Shown here: one piece after another, positions 1-9,000 of the stretch
Numbering within the stretch: the first letter of the stretch is position 1
Layout of the letters: the number at the start of each line of letters is the position of its first letter
NCBI GenBank assembly: GCA_009746045.1
Contig: RPFO01001489.1
Location: 1-62,000, forward strand
Length of the DNA: 62,000 nt
Reading direction: 5' to 3'
Source of the DNA: Mesostigma viride
Taxonomy: Eukaryota > Streptophyta > Mesostigmatophyceae > Mesostigmatales > Mesostigmataceae
Translations under genes and position numbers: made by a program
The notes under the pieces: model-generated
Told to the model about the DNA's origin: nothing
Seen by the model: the letters and a program-made list of their open reading frames with translations, nothing else
Database searches by the model: none

Positions 1-263
1 TACGCTTACGCTTACGCTTACGCTTACGCTTACGCTTACGCTTACGCTTACGCTTACGCTTACGCTTACGCTTACGCTTACGCTTACGCTTACGCTTACG
101 CTTACGCTTACGCTTACGCTTACGCTTACGCTTACGCTTACGCTTACGCTTACGCTACGCTTACGCTTACGCTCGCTTACGCTTACGCTTACGCTTACGC
201 TTACGCTTACGCTTAGCTTACGCTTACGCTTCGCTTTACGCTTACGCTTACGCTTACGCTTCG
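1..263. repeat. Terminal hexanucleotide array (TACGCT)n, telomere-like
   Basis: Near-perfect TACGCT hexamers run from the first base to about 155. After that the units degenerate (missing bases, TAGCT, TCGCT) until the array gives way to CT-rich DNA near 264. A pure distal array with decayed proximal units at the end of a sequence is the usual look of a telomere. The unit is not a standard telomere repeat: read towards the end, the other strand is (TAAGCG)n. A terminal satellite or an assembly break inside a satellite would look the same. Confidence 0.6.
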
Positions 264-1168
<905 letters not shown>

Positions 1169-1199
1169 CCCCCCCCCCTTTTACAAACACCATAATTCT

Positions 1200-1660
1200 G
1201 CCAACGTCACTCTTCCTGGACCGTGTGATAGTTACGCCCGCCGTCGTTTCTTGTCTTACTGGAAGAGCACATGACCAACATTGGTTGTGCTAGTTACGCC
1301 CGCCGTCGTTTCTTTTGCCTTTTCGATGTCGAAATATATCTCGGGAAAGATGCACCCCCGTCAGTTAACTTGTCATCTTGTAAGCTCAATCTTTCCATGA
1401 TAGTTACGCCCGCCGTCGTTTCTTTTGCATCTTCGATGTCGAAGTGTTTGTCGTGAAAGTTGCATCCCCGTCAGCTTCTTGTAAGATCAATGTTTCATGA
1501 TAGTTACGCCCGCCGTCGTTTCTTTTTTATTTTCGATGTCGAAGAATATGTCGTGAAAGTTGCAGCGCGTTCGTGTCCATTGTGATCTTGTGATATCAAA
1601 GTTTCCCATGATAGTTACGCCCGCCGTCGTTTCTGTTGCTTCTCGTTCGTTTAAAATATC
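1200..1660 (+). repeat. Array of five hairpin elements in 60-110 bp units upstream of the first gene
   Basis: Five copies of the hairpin element (starts 1231, 1293, 1403, 1503, 1614) all read GTTACGCCCGCC followed by GTCGTTTCT. The units also share flanks: a TTTTCGATGTCGAA-like segment after the element, a GAAAGTTGCA segment, and TTTCCATGATA just before the next copy. Unit lengths run from about 60 to 110 bp. The array precedes the first small gene (about 1760) and could be a leader, a promoter or degraded intron copies. Confidence 0.75.
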
Positions 1661-1759
1661 TAATGAAGTTTTTACCATCGTTCACCTAAAACAAATTACT
1701 TTAAATCTGCACCCGTTAAACCACACCCCCCTCGAAATGACTCCATGGTTGCAGAACAA

Positions 1760-1984
1760 ATGTCAGAAGAAGAACAAAAAAAATGCTTCGGAAACCACAA
1801 GCGCAAAAGGAAAGCCGATGACAATTTAGAGACCCTCTCGGAGGATGTGCCGGAGTTGGTTTCTTCGGATGACGAGTTTGAATACTCAAAAACATCAGGG
1901 GGACAAGTTCTTGAGAAAGCATGGAAGGTGTTTGTGACAAACGCGTTTGTGGAATGGATAAAAAAAAACTATTCCGAGGAATAG
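1760..1984 (+). CDS. Small unrecognised charged protein (about 74 aa)
   Basis: This short open frame starts at ATG 1760; an in-frame ATG also lies at 1745. A CAG (1752-1754) sits six bases before the chosen start, as a 3' splice site would, and all genes of this block have AG at or just before the ATG. The protein begins with an acidic and lysine-rich stretch (SEEEQKKC, then HKRKRK, a possible nuclear localisation signal), then DDEFEYS, and ends with the amphipathic segment KAWKVFVTNAFVEWIKKNY. AT-rich sequence with ATAATAAAT follows the stop and may serve as a poly(A) signal. No family is recognised. The short length leaves real doubt. Confidence 0.45.
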   Translation: MSEEEQKKCFGNHKRKRKADDNLETLSEDVPELVSSDDEFEYSKTSGGQVLEKAWKVFVTNAFVEWIKKNYSEE

Positions 1985-2052
1985 TAACTTGTTATTATAA
2001 AATAATAAATTAATGTTTATGAATTTTTTTGTTCGTTTTTTCCCTGAAAAAG

Positions 2053-2808
2053 ATGGAGTCCGAGATCGTGAATGAAGTCTACGGAAGCGTCCTTCAAAAC
2101 GTTTTCAAACAAGTTCGCTTTCTGTCGCGTGTCATATTCGAGGAAGTTCGAGTCGCGCAGGAGAGGACAGGCCGCCACTTGGCCGTTTTATTGGCGTTTG
2201 ATTCGTTCAGCCAAATGGAGAGAATTATGTACGCCCAGCTAGCTGATATGAACTTCTGTATTCAAGAGGGTTTTTTCAGACCACAGATGGATCTAAGAGT
2301 GCCCATAGACCCAAGGACGGAGTTCCGCCTTTTGGTGTCGTTCATTACAAAGGGGCCAAAGATAGAGTTGGGGGAAGAGGAAGGGGCTCAGCTTGGGTGC
2401 ACCTACGGGCGCGCATTTTACCCGAATGTTACGCATTCTCTGCGCGTGAGGGCTGATGCATGTGTAGGGGCAGTACCCCTCAACATGAACTTTTTCTTGC
2501 TCTCTGACCCGATCGTGAGGGATGGGGATCGCATGCGTAGTACGCGAAAGTGCTCCAAGGAGGGGTGTGGGTGCGAAACAGGACCTCATATCAAGTGGTG
2601 TAGAGGATGTAGGGATGCCAGATATTGCAGTGAGGAGTGCCAGCGTGCGGACTGGAGTAGGCATAAGGATAGATGCGAACGTCTGAGGCAAGCGAGGGAG
2701 GTGCTGGCAGGGGTGAAGTGGGGGGTTAACGTGACGACGATACTGGATAAAACTATGGGGTCTGATGTCGACTTCTCCTTCAACTTCCACGACGGCTCTG
2801 CCTCTTAG
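2053..2808 (+). CDS. MYND-type zinc finger protein (about 251 aa)
   Basis: The start is ATG 2053, directly after a polypyrimidine stretch ending in AAAAAG. Residues roughly 165-208 carry a full MYND finger: two CxxxxC-type pairs in CSKEGCGC and CRGCRDARYC, then SEECQRADWSRHKDRC, giving the family's C-C-C-C-C-C-H-C ligands. MYND fingers bind proline-rich peptides in partner proteins and are common in SET/SMYD enzymes and transcription regulators. No SET domain is seen. The first 160 residues match nothing I know and contain a helical segment and a basic/acidic middle. It lies between two small genes on the same strand and is part of the hairpin-rich block. The finger is clear; the role is not. 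Confidence 0.75.
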   Translation: MESEIVNEVYGSVLQNVFKQVRFLSRVIFEEVRVAQERTGRHLAVLLAFDSFSQMERIMYAQLADMNFCIQEGFFRPQMDLRVPIDPRTEFRLLVSFITKGPKIELGEEEGAQLGCTYGRAFYPNVTHSLRVRADACVGAVPLNMNFFLLSDPIVRDGDRMRSTRKCSKEGCGCETGPHIKWCRGCRDARYCSEECQRADWSRHKDRCERLRQAREVLAGVKWGVNVTTILDKTMGSDVDFSFNFHDGSAS

Positions 2809-2906
2809 AAAAACTTGAAATGTAGAGTAATAACTTGTTTATATGATGTTATTTTAATTTAATGTTTAATGTTTATAACGTATCATTTTCCTCCTACGCG
2901 CAGGAA

Positions 2907-3107
2907 ATGGTGGAGGTTAAGGAGAGTTTGGCCAAAAGGCAAAGGACCGACACACTTCGACATAATGGAAGGAGTCTTCCATTGTACATCAAAAAAATAG
3001 TCGAGGATTACTGGCTCGCTTCCGACTCGACTCCTCGTCCGAGTCCGGTGATACCGGACAGTGTCAAAGTCTGGAAGGTTTCAGCACATCAATCGCACAT
3101 TGAATAG
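2907..3107 (+). CDS. Small unrecognised protein (66 aa)
   Basis: ATG 2907 lies three bases after a TCCTCCTACGCGCAG acceptor-like sequence, repeating the arrangement of its neighbours. The product is basic near its start (AKRQRTD, a possible nuclear signal) and has the segment LPLYIKKIVEDYW followed by a Ser/Pro-rich stretch. It resembles the 1760-1984 product only in layout: basic N-part, aromatic amphipathic segment with IKK. A hairpin element (3141) and AATAAA-like sequence follow the stop. No family is recognised. Confidence 0.4.
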   Translation: MVEVKESLAKRQRTDTLRHNGRSLPLYIKKIVEDYWLASDSTPRPSPVIPDSVKVWKVSAHQSHIE

Positions 3108-3247
3108 ATAATGTTTTATCGCCATATTGCTGTTCGACAAGTTGCGCCTTGGGGCGTTTCTTTGCGCCAAATTTAAACCTTCGTATTAATAAACAAGTAC
3201 AATAAAAAAATTTCAAAACGTTTTTTGAATTTTATTTTCCGGGGCCG

Positions 3248-3271
3248 GTATGTTATCGTAACTTGTCGCAG
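3248..3271 (+). other. Possible 24-nt mini-intron or splice acceptor directly before ATG
   Basis: GTATGT at 3248 and CAG at 3269-3271 bound 24 bases that end exactly at the next gene's ATG. The same GCCGGTATGTT...TCGCAG-ATGTCC context recurs at 4400-4418 (19 bases), and a looser form at 5339-5374 (36 bases). These may be very short introns, ends of longer leader introns, or acceptors for spliced-leader trans-splicing. Confidence 0.35.
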
Positions 3272-4138
3272 ATGTCCGGTTCGACGGAAGATTCGTCCGA
3301 TTCGTCTAGTCACCTCCTGATGGAGGATTGGCAACGACTTCAACAACACCAAGCGGTTGCCACTGTCATTCAGAGTGTTGCTCGCTCAATAGGGGCGCCG
3401 CGCAAGTGTGATGTGTCCACTTGCAAGAAAACCGCTCTCGGATTTGACTTGTATTGCCGAAAGCACGAAGAACATTCTCGTCACATCGAAAATGCCCTCA
3501 GTCGCGGACTTGGAATGGCGGGCGCCCTCGGACCTGGATTGGCGGGGGGGGCCCTGCGACTTCGCCTGGACATGACTGTCGGAGAGGTCGTGGGTGTAAA
3601 TTTTGATTTCACCAGGGGAGACGAGTACTTCCTTGAAGATTGGATAGTCAAAGACTCCGCGACAGGTGCGGACTTGGCAAAGGGAGGCTACGTTGCCGGC
3701 GCCCAAGAAAATGGTTGGAGTAGCTTGAGATGCTTTTTGATGACGACACCTTTTGCCGACTCGCGTGACACGGATGTAAGCGAACTTTATCGGCGTATGT
3801 GTTTTGCACTCGCCGACATTCCGCTGATAACTCAACGAGAGTTCGATTTTCGCGTGGAAACAAAAGCCAAAGCGATTGTATCCGGCGTGAAGGCGATTGT
3901 GGAGGAGGAGCAGGATTCTCTGTGTGCAGAGTATTTGGAGAGAGTGGCCCCGATGAAGACGAGGAGGTCCGAAATCTATCCTGACACCGGCAACAAGGAG
4001 GCAAAGTTGGTGGCCGCCAAAGAAGAGATGTTCGCTCGTGTCGATGAAATGGCGGCGAAAGAGGTTCCGAGAGTTCGCTCGATCGGTTGTTGCAAAACCT
4101 GCAGAGAGTGGAACGAGTCGCGGGACAGTCTATATTGA
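3272..4138 (+). CDS. Unrecognised protein with CX4CX10CX2H motif (288 aa)
   Basis: The start is ATG 3272, immediately after CAG. A Ser/Asp-rich N-terminus is followed at about residues 47-66 by a putative metal-binding motif: C-x4-C-x10-C-x2-H in CDVSTCKKTALGFDLYCRKH. The next protein (4419-5111) has the same spacing and the same CKK start to the second segment. A Gly/Ala/Leu-rich segment follows, then a long charged helical region (VETKAKAIVSGVKAIVEEE), and a second cysteine cluster (CCKTC) near the C-terminus. The stop is only five bases before the hairpin copy at 4144. No known family is recognised; paralogy with the next gene is inferred from the motif and the shared upstream sequence. 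Confidence 0.65.
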   Translation: MSGSTEDSSDSSSHLLMEDWQRLQQHQAVATVIQSVARSIGAPRKCDVSTCKKTALGFDLYCRKHEEHSRHIENALSRGLGMAGALGPGLAGGALRLRLDMTVGEVVGVNFDFTRGDEYFLEDWIVKDSATGADLAKGGYVAGAQENGWSSLRCFLMTTPFADSRDTDVSELYRRMCFALADIPLITQREFDFRVETKAKAIVSGVKAIVEEEQDSLCAEYLERVAPMKTRRSEIYPDTGNKEAKLVAAKEEMFARVDEMAAKEVPRVRSIGCCKTCREWNESRDSLY

Positions 4139-4399
4139 TATGAGTTGCGCCCGCCGGCGTTTCTCTGGTCTTGAATGCCCCCCCTCTACATACACATTAT
4201 ATTGTCTGGACATTCGTATGTAGTGACAATCGTAGTCGATGTGATTGCCATTCGTTTGTACGTAGAAAGTGGTTGTTGAGGAAGTTGCGCCCCAGGGCGT
4301 TTCTTTGTTGCATTTTCTTCAAATTTTAGCTCGCATAAATAGATGAAGATGACTTAATAAATGCCAGTTTTTTTTAATAATATAAACTACTCGCGGCCG

Positions 4400-4418
4400 G
4401 TATGTTCTGGTTTCGCAG
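4400..4418 (+). other. Possible 19-nt mini-intron or splice acceptor directly before ATG
   Basis: GTATGTTCTGGTTTCGCAG occupies exactly the 19 bases before ATG 4419 and has GT and AG ends. It parallels the 24-base segment before the gene at 3272, including the GGCCG context in front. If spliced it would be among the shortest spliceosomal introns known; trans-splicing is the alternative. Confidence 0.35.
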
Positions 4419-5111
4419 ATGTCCAGTCTGACGGTCGACATAAGGGGACGTCCATATCAGGACGCTGTTTTCCGGATTTTTGAGAAGGATCCCGAAAAGA
4501 AGTGCCGGGATAGGAAATGTAAAAAGCTGTCAATTACCGACATGGGTCTGTGTGGGGAACACATCGTAGCTTTTGGAAAGGACATGATTTCCCGTCATTT
4601 GCAACAATACGTTGACAACAATTGTGTGGGAGGGGCGCAGATGGACGTCCTTCTTGAGGATGGAGTGGACGGAGCCAAAAGGGCTGTAATTCGGCTGTCG
4701 GAAATGGATGATGACAAAGAGGACGTGAACATTCGCCTTAAGAGGCACGACGATAACACGGCCGATTGTGTGTTTGGGTCTCGAGGAGTGGCGGATGAGA
4801 GGCAGGTCTTCCATGATGCCGCGGAGAAGGTGGTGGAATGGATGATGGGTTGGTCAAATCTTGACGTTCGCATATTCAACCGTCTGACGTCTGATTTCCT
4901 TCTCCGGGGAAGTTTCAAGATGGTTGACCGTGCAAGGCAGTCCAGGAACCAGGTATCCGTTTCCATGGCCAGTCCGATCGCACGCATGATTGAGGGGGCC
5001 CTCTTCCGCGCAACCTTGCCTCGAGATTTCGAAAATACCGTGAAGGGCTCGACCGAAAATCAGCAGCGATTTCCCATTCGCGAACCACTTATGGGTCGAC
5101 GGAGGTGGTAA
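4419..5111 (+). CDS. Unrecognised protein with CX4CX10CX2H motif (230 aa), likely paralogue of previous gene
   Basis: The start is ATG 4419 after TTTCGCAG. Residues about 28-47 hold the cysteine/histidine motif CRDRKCKKLSITDMGLCGEH, with spacing C-x4-C-x10-C-x2-H identical to the upstream neighbour. The remainder is charged, with a DDDKED stretch and a basic C-terminus (EPLMGRRRW). The upstream sequences of both genes also match (GGCCGGTATGTT then TCGCAG-ATGTCC), so a tandem duplication followed by divergence is likely. Two hairpin copies (5193, 5306) lie downstream, before the long gene. The motif suggests a small zinc-binding module; no family is recognised. Confidence 0.6.
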   Translation: MSSLTVDIRGRPYQDAVFRIFEKDPEKKCRDRKCKKLSITDMGLCGEHIVAFGKDMISRHLQQYVDNNCVGGAQMDVLLEDGVDGAKRAVIRLSEMDDDKEDVNIRLKRHDDNTADCVFGSRGVADERQVFHDAAEKVVEWMMGWSNLDVRIFNRLTSDFLLRGSFKMVDRARQSRNQVSVSMASPIARMIEGALFRATLPRDFENTVKGSTENQQRFPIREPLMGRRRW

Positions 5112-5374
5112 CGGAATTTTTTTGCATTTCCTTGCCAATTGATTCTTTATGAGGGACATAGAGTTGTTTGTATAGAGAGTGAATTGACGAAAGTTGCGAC
5201 GGCGGTCGCATCTTTTAGTGCGTCGTTCTCTTGTTATGAATCTCTGTTCATTCTGAATTATAACGTTGTTTGTACCTTGACATAATGATGCATTTTTTGT
5301 ATTGAGTTGCGACGTGGGGCGCATCTTCCTGCTGACTCGTATGTTTTTTCCAATTTTTTTGTTTTGTGTTGCAG

Positions 5375-6049
5375 ATGGAAAAGGGCGGCCCTACATCGCA
5401 GGTGGTCGGCGACTCTCCCCCTAGGGGGGAAGGGTCAGAAGGGCAACCAGTTCAGGCCCAAGGCGCCTCCCCACAACAGCCTCCTCACAAGCGTGCAAGG
5501 GAGGGCACGCCGCCCCCAATGGTGGAATCTGGTGTCAGCTTTGCCGCGGTCACTGGGAAGGATGAGTACCACGGTGGTCTTGAGATGGTGGACGATCCGG
5601 TTAAGCGGATTCAGATTGAGCGGTTTGAGCGACTCGCGAATGGCACTCGTGAACAGCAATTCGCGCTGTACCAAGACATCCTTAATGACAAACCTGAAGT
5701 CGCCAAGGTGCCTTATACCTCCAAGCGCACATTCATGCCTCGTTTCGAAACCCTGCTCCAGCAGGAGCTAAGGTTGCGTCGGTTGGCTCAGAATGCGCCA
5801 GAGACAGTAGCCGCCGCGCCCTCCCATGCCGCGCCTGCCGCAGTAGCCCAAAAGAGGGGGGAGAGTGTGCACGAGTCGGCCGCAGTGCCCTCAACCGCAA
5901 GGGATCCCCCCGCGACTTCCAAGCCGGTCGCGACGGGCGATATGCCCCCGCCGCGGCAGAGGGGAAGGGGGAAGGGGGTCGATGGAGGGGAAGTCCTCGA
6001 TGTTTTCGATATGACGCTGGGCAATTTGGAAGGTGGCGGGCCGATCTTC
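5375..6049 (+). CDS. Exon 1 of the long unrecognised gene
   Basis: ATG 5375 follows GTTTTGTGTTGCAG. The 225 residues open with a low-complexity Gly/Pro/Gln region holding a basic patch (HKRARE), then a folded-looking part (KRIQIERFERLANGTREQQF) with a predicted helix and an aromatic/basic segment, and end in Ala/Pro-rich sequence with RQRGRGKG. The 3' end is TTC before GTAAGT at 6050, phase 0. No homologous family is recognised. Confidence 0.55.
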
Positions 6050-9000
6050 GTAAGTCTCCGCCCATTAAATTGATGTCGTGAAATACAATACGCATTTTTT
6101 TGCAATATTCGCCAGACATGTCATTTCCGACAACTAAGCGGATTTTTACTTTCCGTTGAAATGTTCGCAGGGCCGGCAAGAGGATGTTGGTGCAAGAGAA
6201 GCCCGCTCAATGGCGGGAAGCACCCAGGTACATGAGTGCGTCAGATTCCTCTCCGGTTTACTTGTATTGAAAAGGTTTGCGTGCGTATATCCTTGTTTAT
6301 TTTTGTAGTAATTTTTTTCTTGTGAATGGACAATCGCGTTTGCTATTTTTACAGGGAAGTCCGTTCGAGCAGCAAGAGGGCGGTGACAGGAGGGGAAGTG
6401 GATCTTACGGTGGTTCCACTGCAGAGGGGGGAAGGGTAAGTTACCGTTGACTTAGTAATCGAAAGTTTAGGTTCGTCCTCAATGGACAGAGTTACGACGG
6501 CCGGCGTTTCTCTACACTTTTCTTACATTAAAAATCTTCCGTTGATAATGTTCTTGCAGGAAGCCGGTCGTCAGGGTGGGGCAAATCTCCAGGGAGAGGG
6601 GGCTATCGCTGTCGGTGAGCCTGTGTCAGAGGGCGCGGGTGGAAGCGACGGCGATACTGCGAAAATGACACGCTTTAAGGAGCAAGCGGATGCTTATCAA
6701 CTGAAGAAGTTGGCAAAGTGGGTTGTGGCCGAGGTGAGAACGGAAACAGCCCCACCTGAGGTACGGAACCAGATGATGACTCTCCATCAAGTCGCTGAGT
6801 TGATCGTGAAGAATGCGTGCCGGCCCGATGGCGCCACACAGCCTGAGGAGATCCCGAGCGCCAAGGCCTTGATAAAGTGGATGCAGGAGAACCTGTTCGA
6901 GGGCAAAGGGAAGGAGAGGAAGTGTAAACTGTTGACGGTGACGGAGAAGGACGCCAAGACTCTGATCAAGATGTTGAAGGAACACGATGCCCGCCGGGAC
7001 AAGTCTCCGAAGATCGCGAAGGGGTCGAAGAAAGCGGCTGAAGCAGCAGCGGTTGAGGGGAATGAGGTAAGTCTACCTCTGTTGTGAGGGGGGCTTTGTT
7101 CTTGAGGTCCACGTTTCATGTAGGTTGCGACGGCCGGCGTTTCTCAAGTGTGACACTTACTTCCTTTTTTATCCTTTCCTGATTTCGCATCGTTGAGGGA
7201 AATGAGCCAAGTGTACCTCTGTTGTGAGGGGGCTCTGATCTTGAGGTTTAGGTTTCATCTAGGTTGCGACGGCCGGCGTTTCTCAAGTGTGACATTTACT
7301 TCCTTTCGGTTATGCTTTCCTGATTTTTTCATATCATTGTTAAGGGAACGAGGTAAGTATACCTCTGTTGTGAGGGGGGCTTTGATGTTGAGGTTCAGGT
7401 TTCATGTAGGTTGCGACGGCCGGCGTTTCTCAATCGACATTTACTTTATTCCTTTTGGTTATGCTTTCCTGATTTTTTCGCATCACTGCAGTACGTGCAG
7501 GCCGAGAGGGCGACCCACGCGGCCATCCTGTACTCAATCAGCCTCGACCAGCACGCGCGCCGCGAGAACATGAAAATAGATAGTACGTGGACTGCTGCCG
7601 TCGACGAACACCAGAAGGGACTCTCCGAAGCACTTGCGACCTACAAGGGGAAGGCGCTGAAGGGAAAGGGGAAAGGAAAGGAGGTGGAGGTTGCGGATGC
7701 TCCCGTGTCTCTGCTTGAGAAATGGGAGAAGTCCCCGGTGTCGCAGGATGATGATGACATCCTGGATGTGAACGATGAGATCGCGAAGGGCAAACGGTTA
7801 CGGAAGCAGCTTGCCGTTCAGCCTCGGGACCTCGATGAGATGTCCAAAGCCTTGGTGCATCGAAATCGGGTGTGGACAAGGAACCTGTTCGTGGGGCCTC
7901 AGAAGCTCCTCGCACGAGACTTGCATCTGTCTAGAGCCGAGCAGAACGCCACCATTTTTGCAAACTCGGAGTCCGACTACGGCCACGACAAGCTGGTGAT
8001 TCCTGTGTGGCGGTACTCGTTCCAGTTTTTGGCTGACCGGTGCCCCAACACTTTTCATGACTGGATGAAAAAGGAAGGCACCCAGCGTCAGCTCGCGCAA
8101 CTCTTCGGGGAGATGGGGGGGACGGACAATGAAGGCTGGCTACGCTCGCGCAATGACTGACGAAGAATTGATATCTACCTGCGAACGAGCTCGGCCAAGG
8201 GAATGGCCGAAGCTGCTTCCACCGCGGTTCTGACAGGACGGGCCGATTTGCTGGACGATCTTAAGCCCGTGGACGTGAGAAAGGCCGCGCTTTTGGACAG
8301 TTTGTGCAAGTCCGCCTGGGAGATGGCTCCATTCGAGAAGAAGCCACCGTTGCCGCCAGCCATTTGCGGCTTTCTCGTGCTGGACGGGAACCACTTTACC
8401 ACACTCATCAAATCGGTGAAATTCGAACTGGTCACCGACAATATGACGGTGGACCAAAGATCTGTGTGGTACCAGGCAATGCTGAATGGTTTCATGAAGG
8501 CGGAAAAGCTCAGGGTCGTTGCGCGGGGAGGGAAGGAGCAGGAGGTCACGAAGACCGTGGCCGCGGCGAAGCTGGAGGAGTGGGCAACTGATTGGACGAA
8601 TTTCGGGGGGTGGACGTGCAGATGCTCAAGGGTGAGACCATCCTGCCGACCTGGTGGCAGATCCGTGAACAGAAGGTAAGCCAGGTTGCGACCGCCGGCG
8701 TTTCTATAAGTGGTTTTCTTGTGTTAATTTCAGTATGCCATTAGTTCGGTCAAGATGCGACCGCCGGCGTTTCTATAAGGGGTTTTCATGTTCCACCTTA
8801 GCATGCCATATTTTGGTCAAGATGCGACCGCCGGCGTTTCTGTCAGTCGTATTCTTGTTCTCAGTTGAGTTGTGCTTATTTGGGAGGACTGTCGATGTGT
8901 CTCTGCGCGTTGTTGCCCTACGGGGATGCAGGTTACCGAACAAGTCGGCAAGATGATCGAAGTTGTCAGGCAGCTCGGGAACGCCATGAACGCCGAGGAC

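Larger units (their letters stand above)
1231..8841 (+). repeat. Dispersed 21-base hairpin element, 17 forward copies
   Basis: Copies start at 1231, 1293, 1403, 1503, 1614, 3141, 4144, 4284, 5193, 5306, 6491, 7124, 7263, 7410, 8685, 8754 and 8821. The constant parts are GTTRCG at the left and CG(T/C)(T/A)TCT at the right. The centre is a short stem CG(C/A)C / G(G/T)CG around a variable tetraloop (CGCC, TTGG, CCAG, GGCG, GTGG, GGCC). The copy at 5193 extends to a perfect 6-bp stem (TGCGAC/GTCGCA). Copies lie in leaders, 5 bases after a stop codon (4144), between genes, or 9-57 bases after a 5' splice site. All are on the coding strand. Function is unknown; a transcript-level structural element is my inference. 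Confidence 0.7.

Noticed and set aside
1231-1634. CRISPR-like array of palindromic repeats
   Set aside because: Repeats are about 21 bases with similar, not unique, spacers of uneven length (40-90), copies continue into introns, and the genome is eukaryotic.
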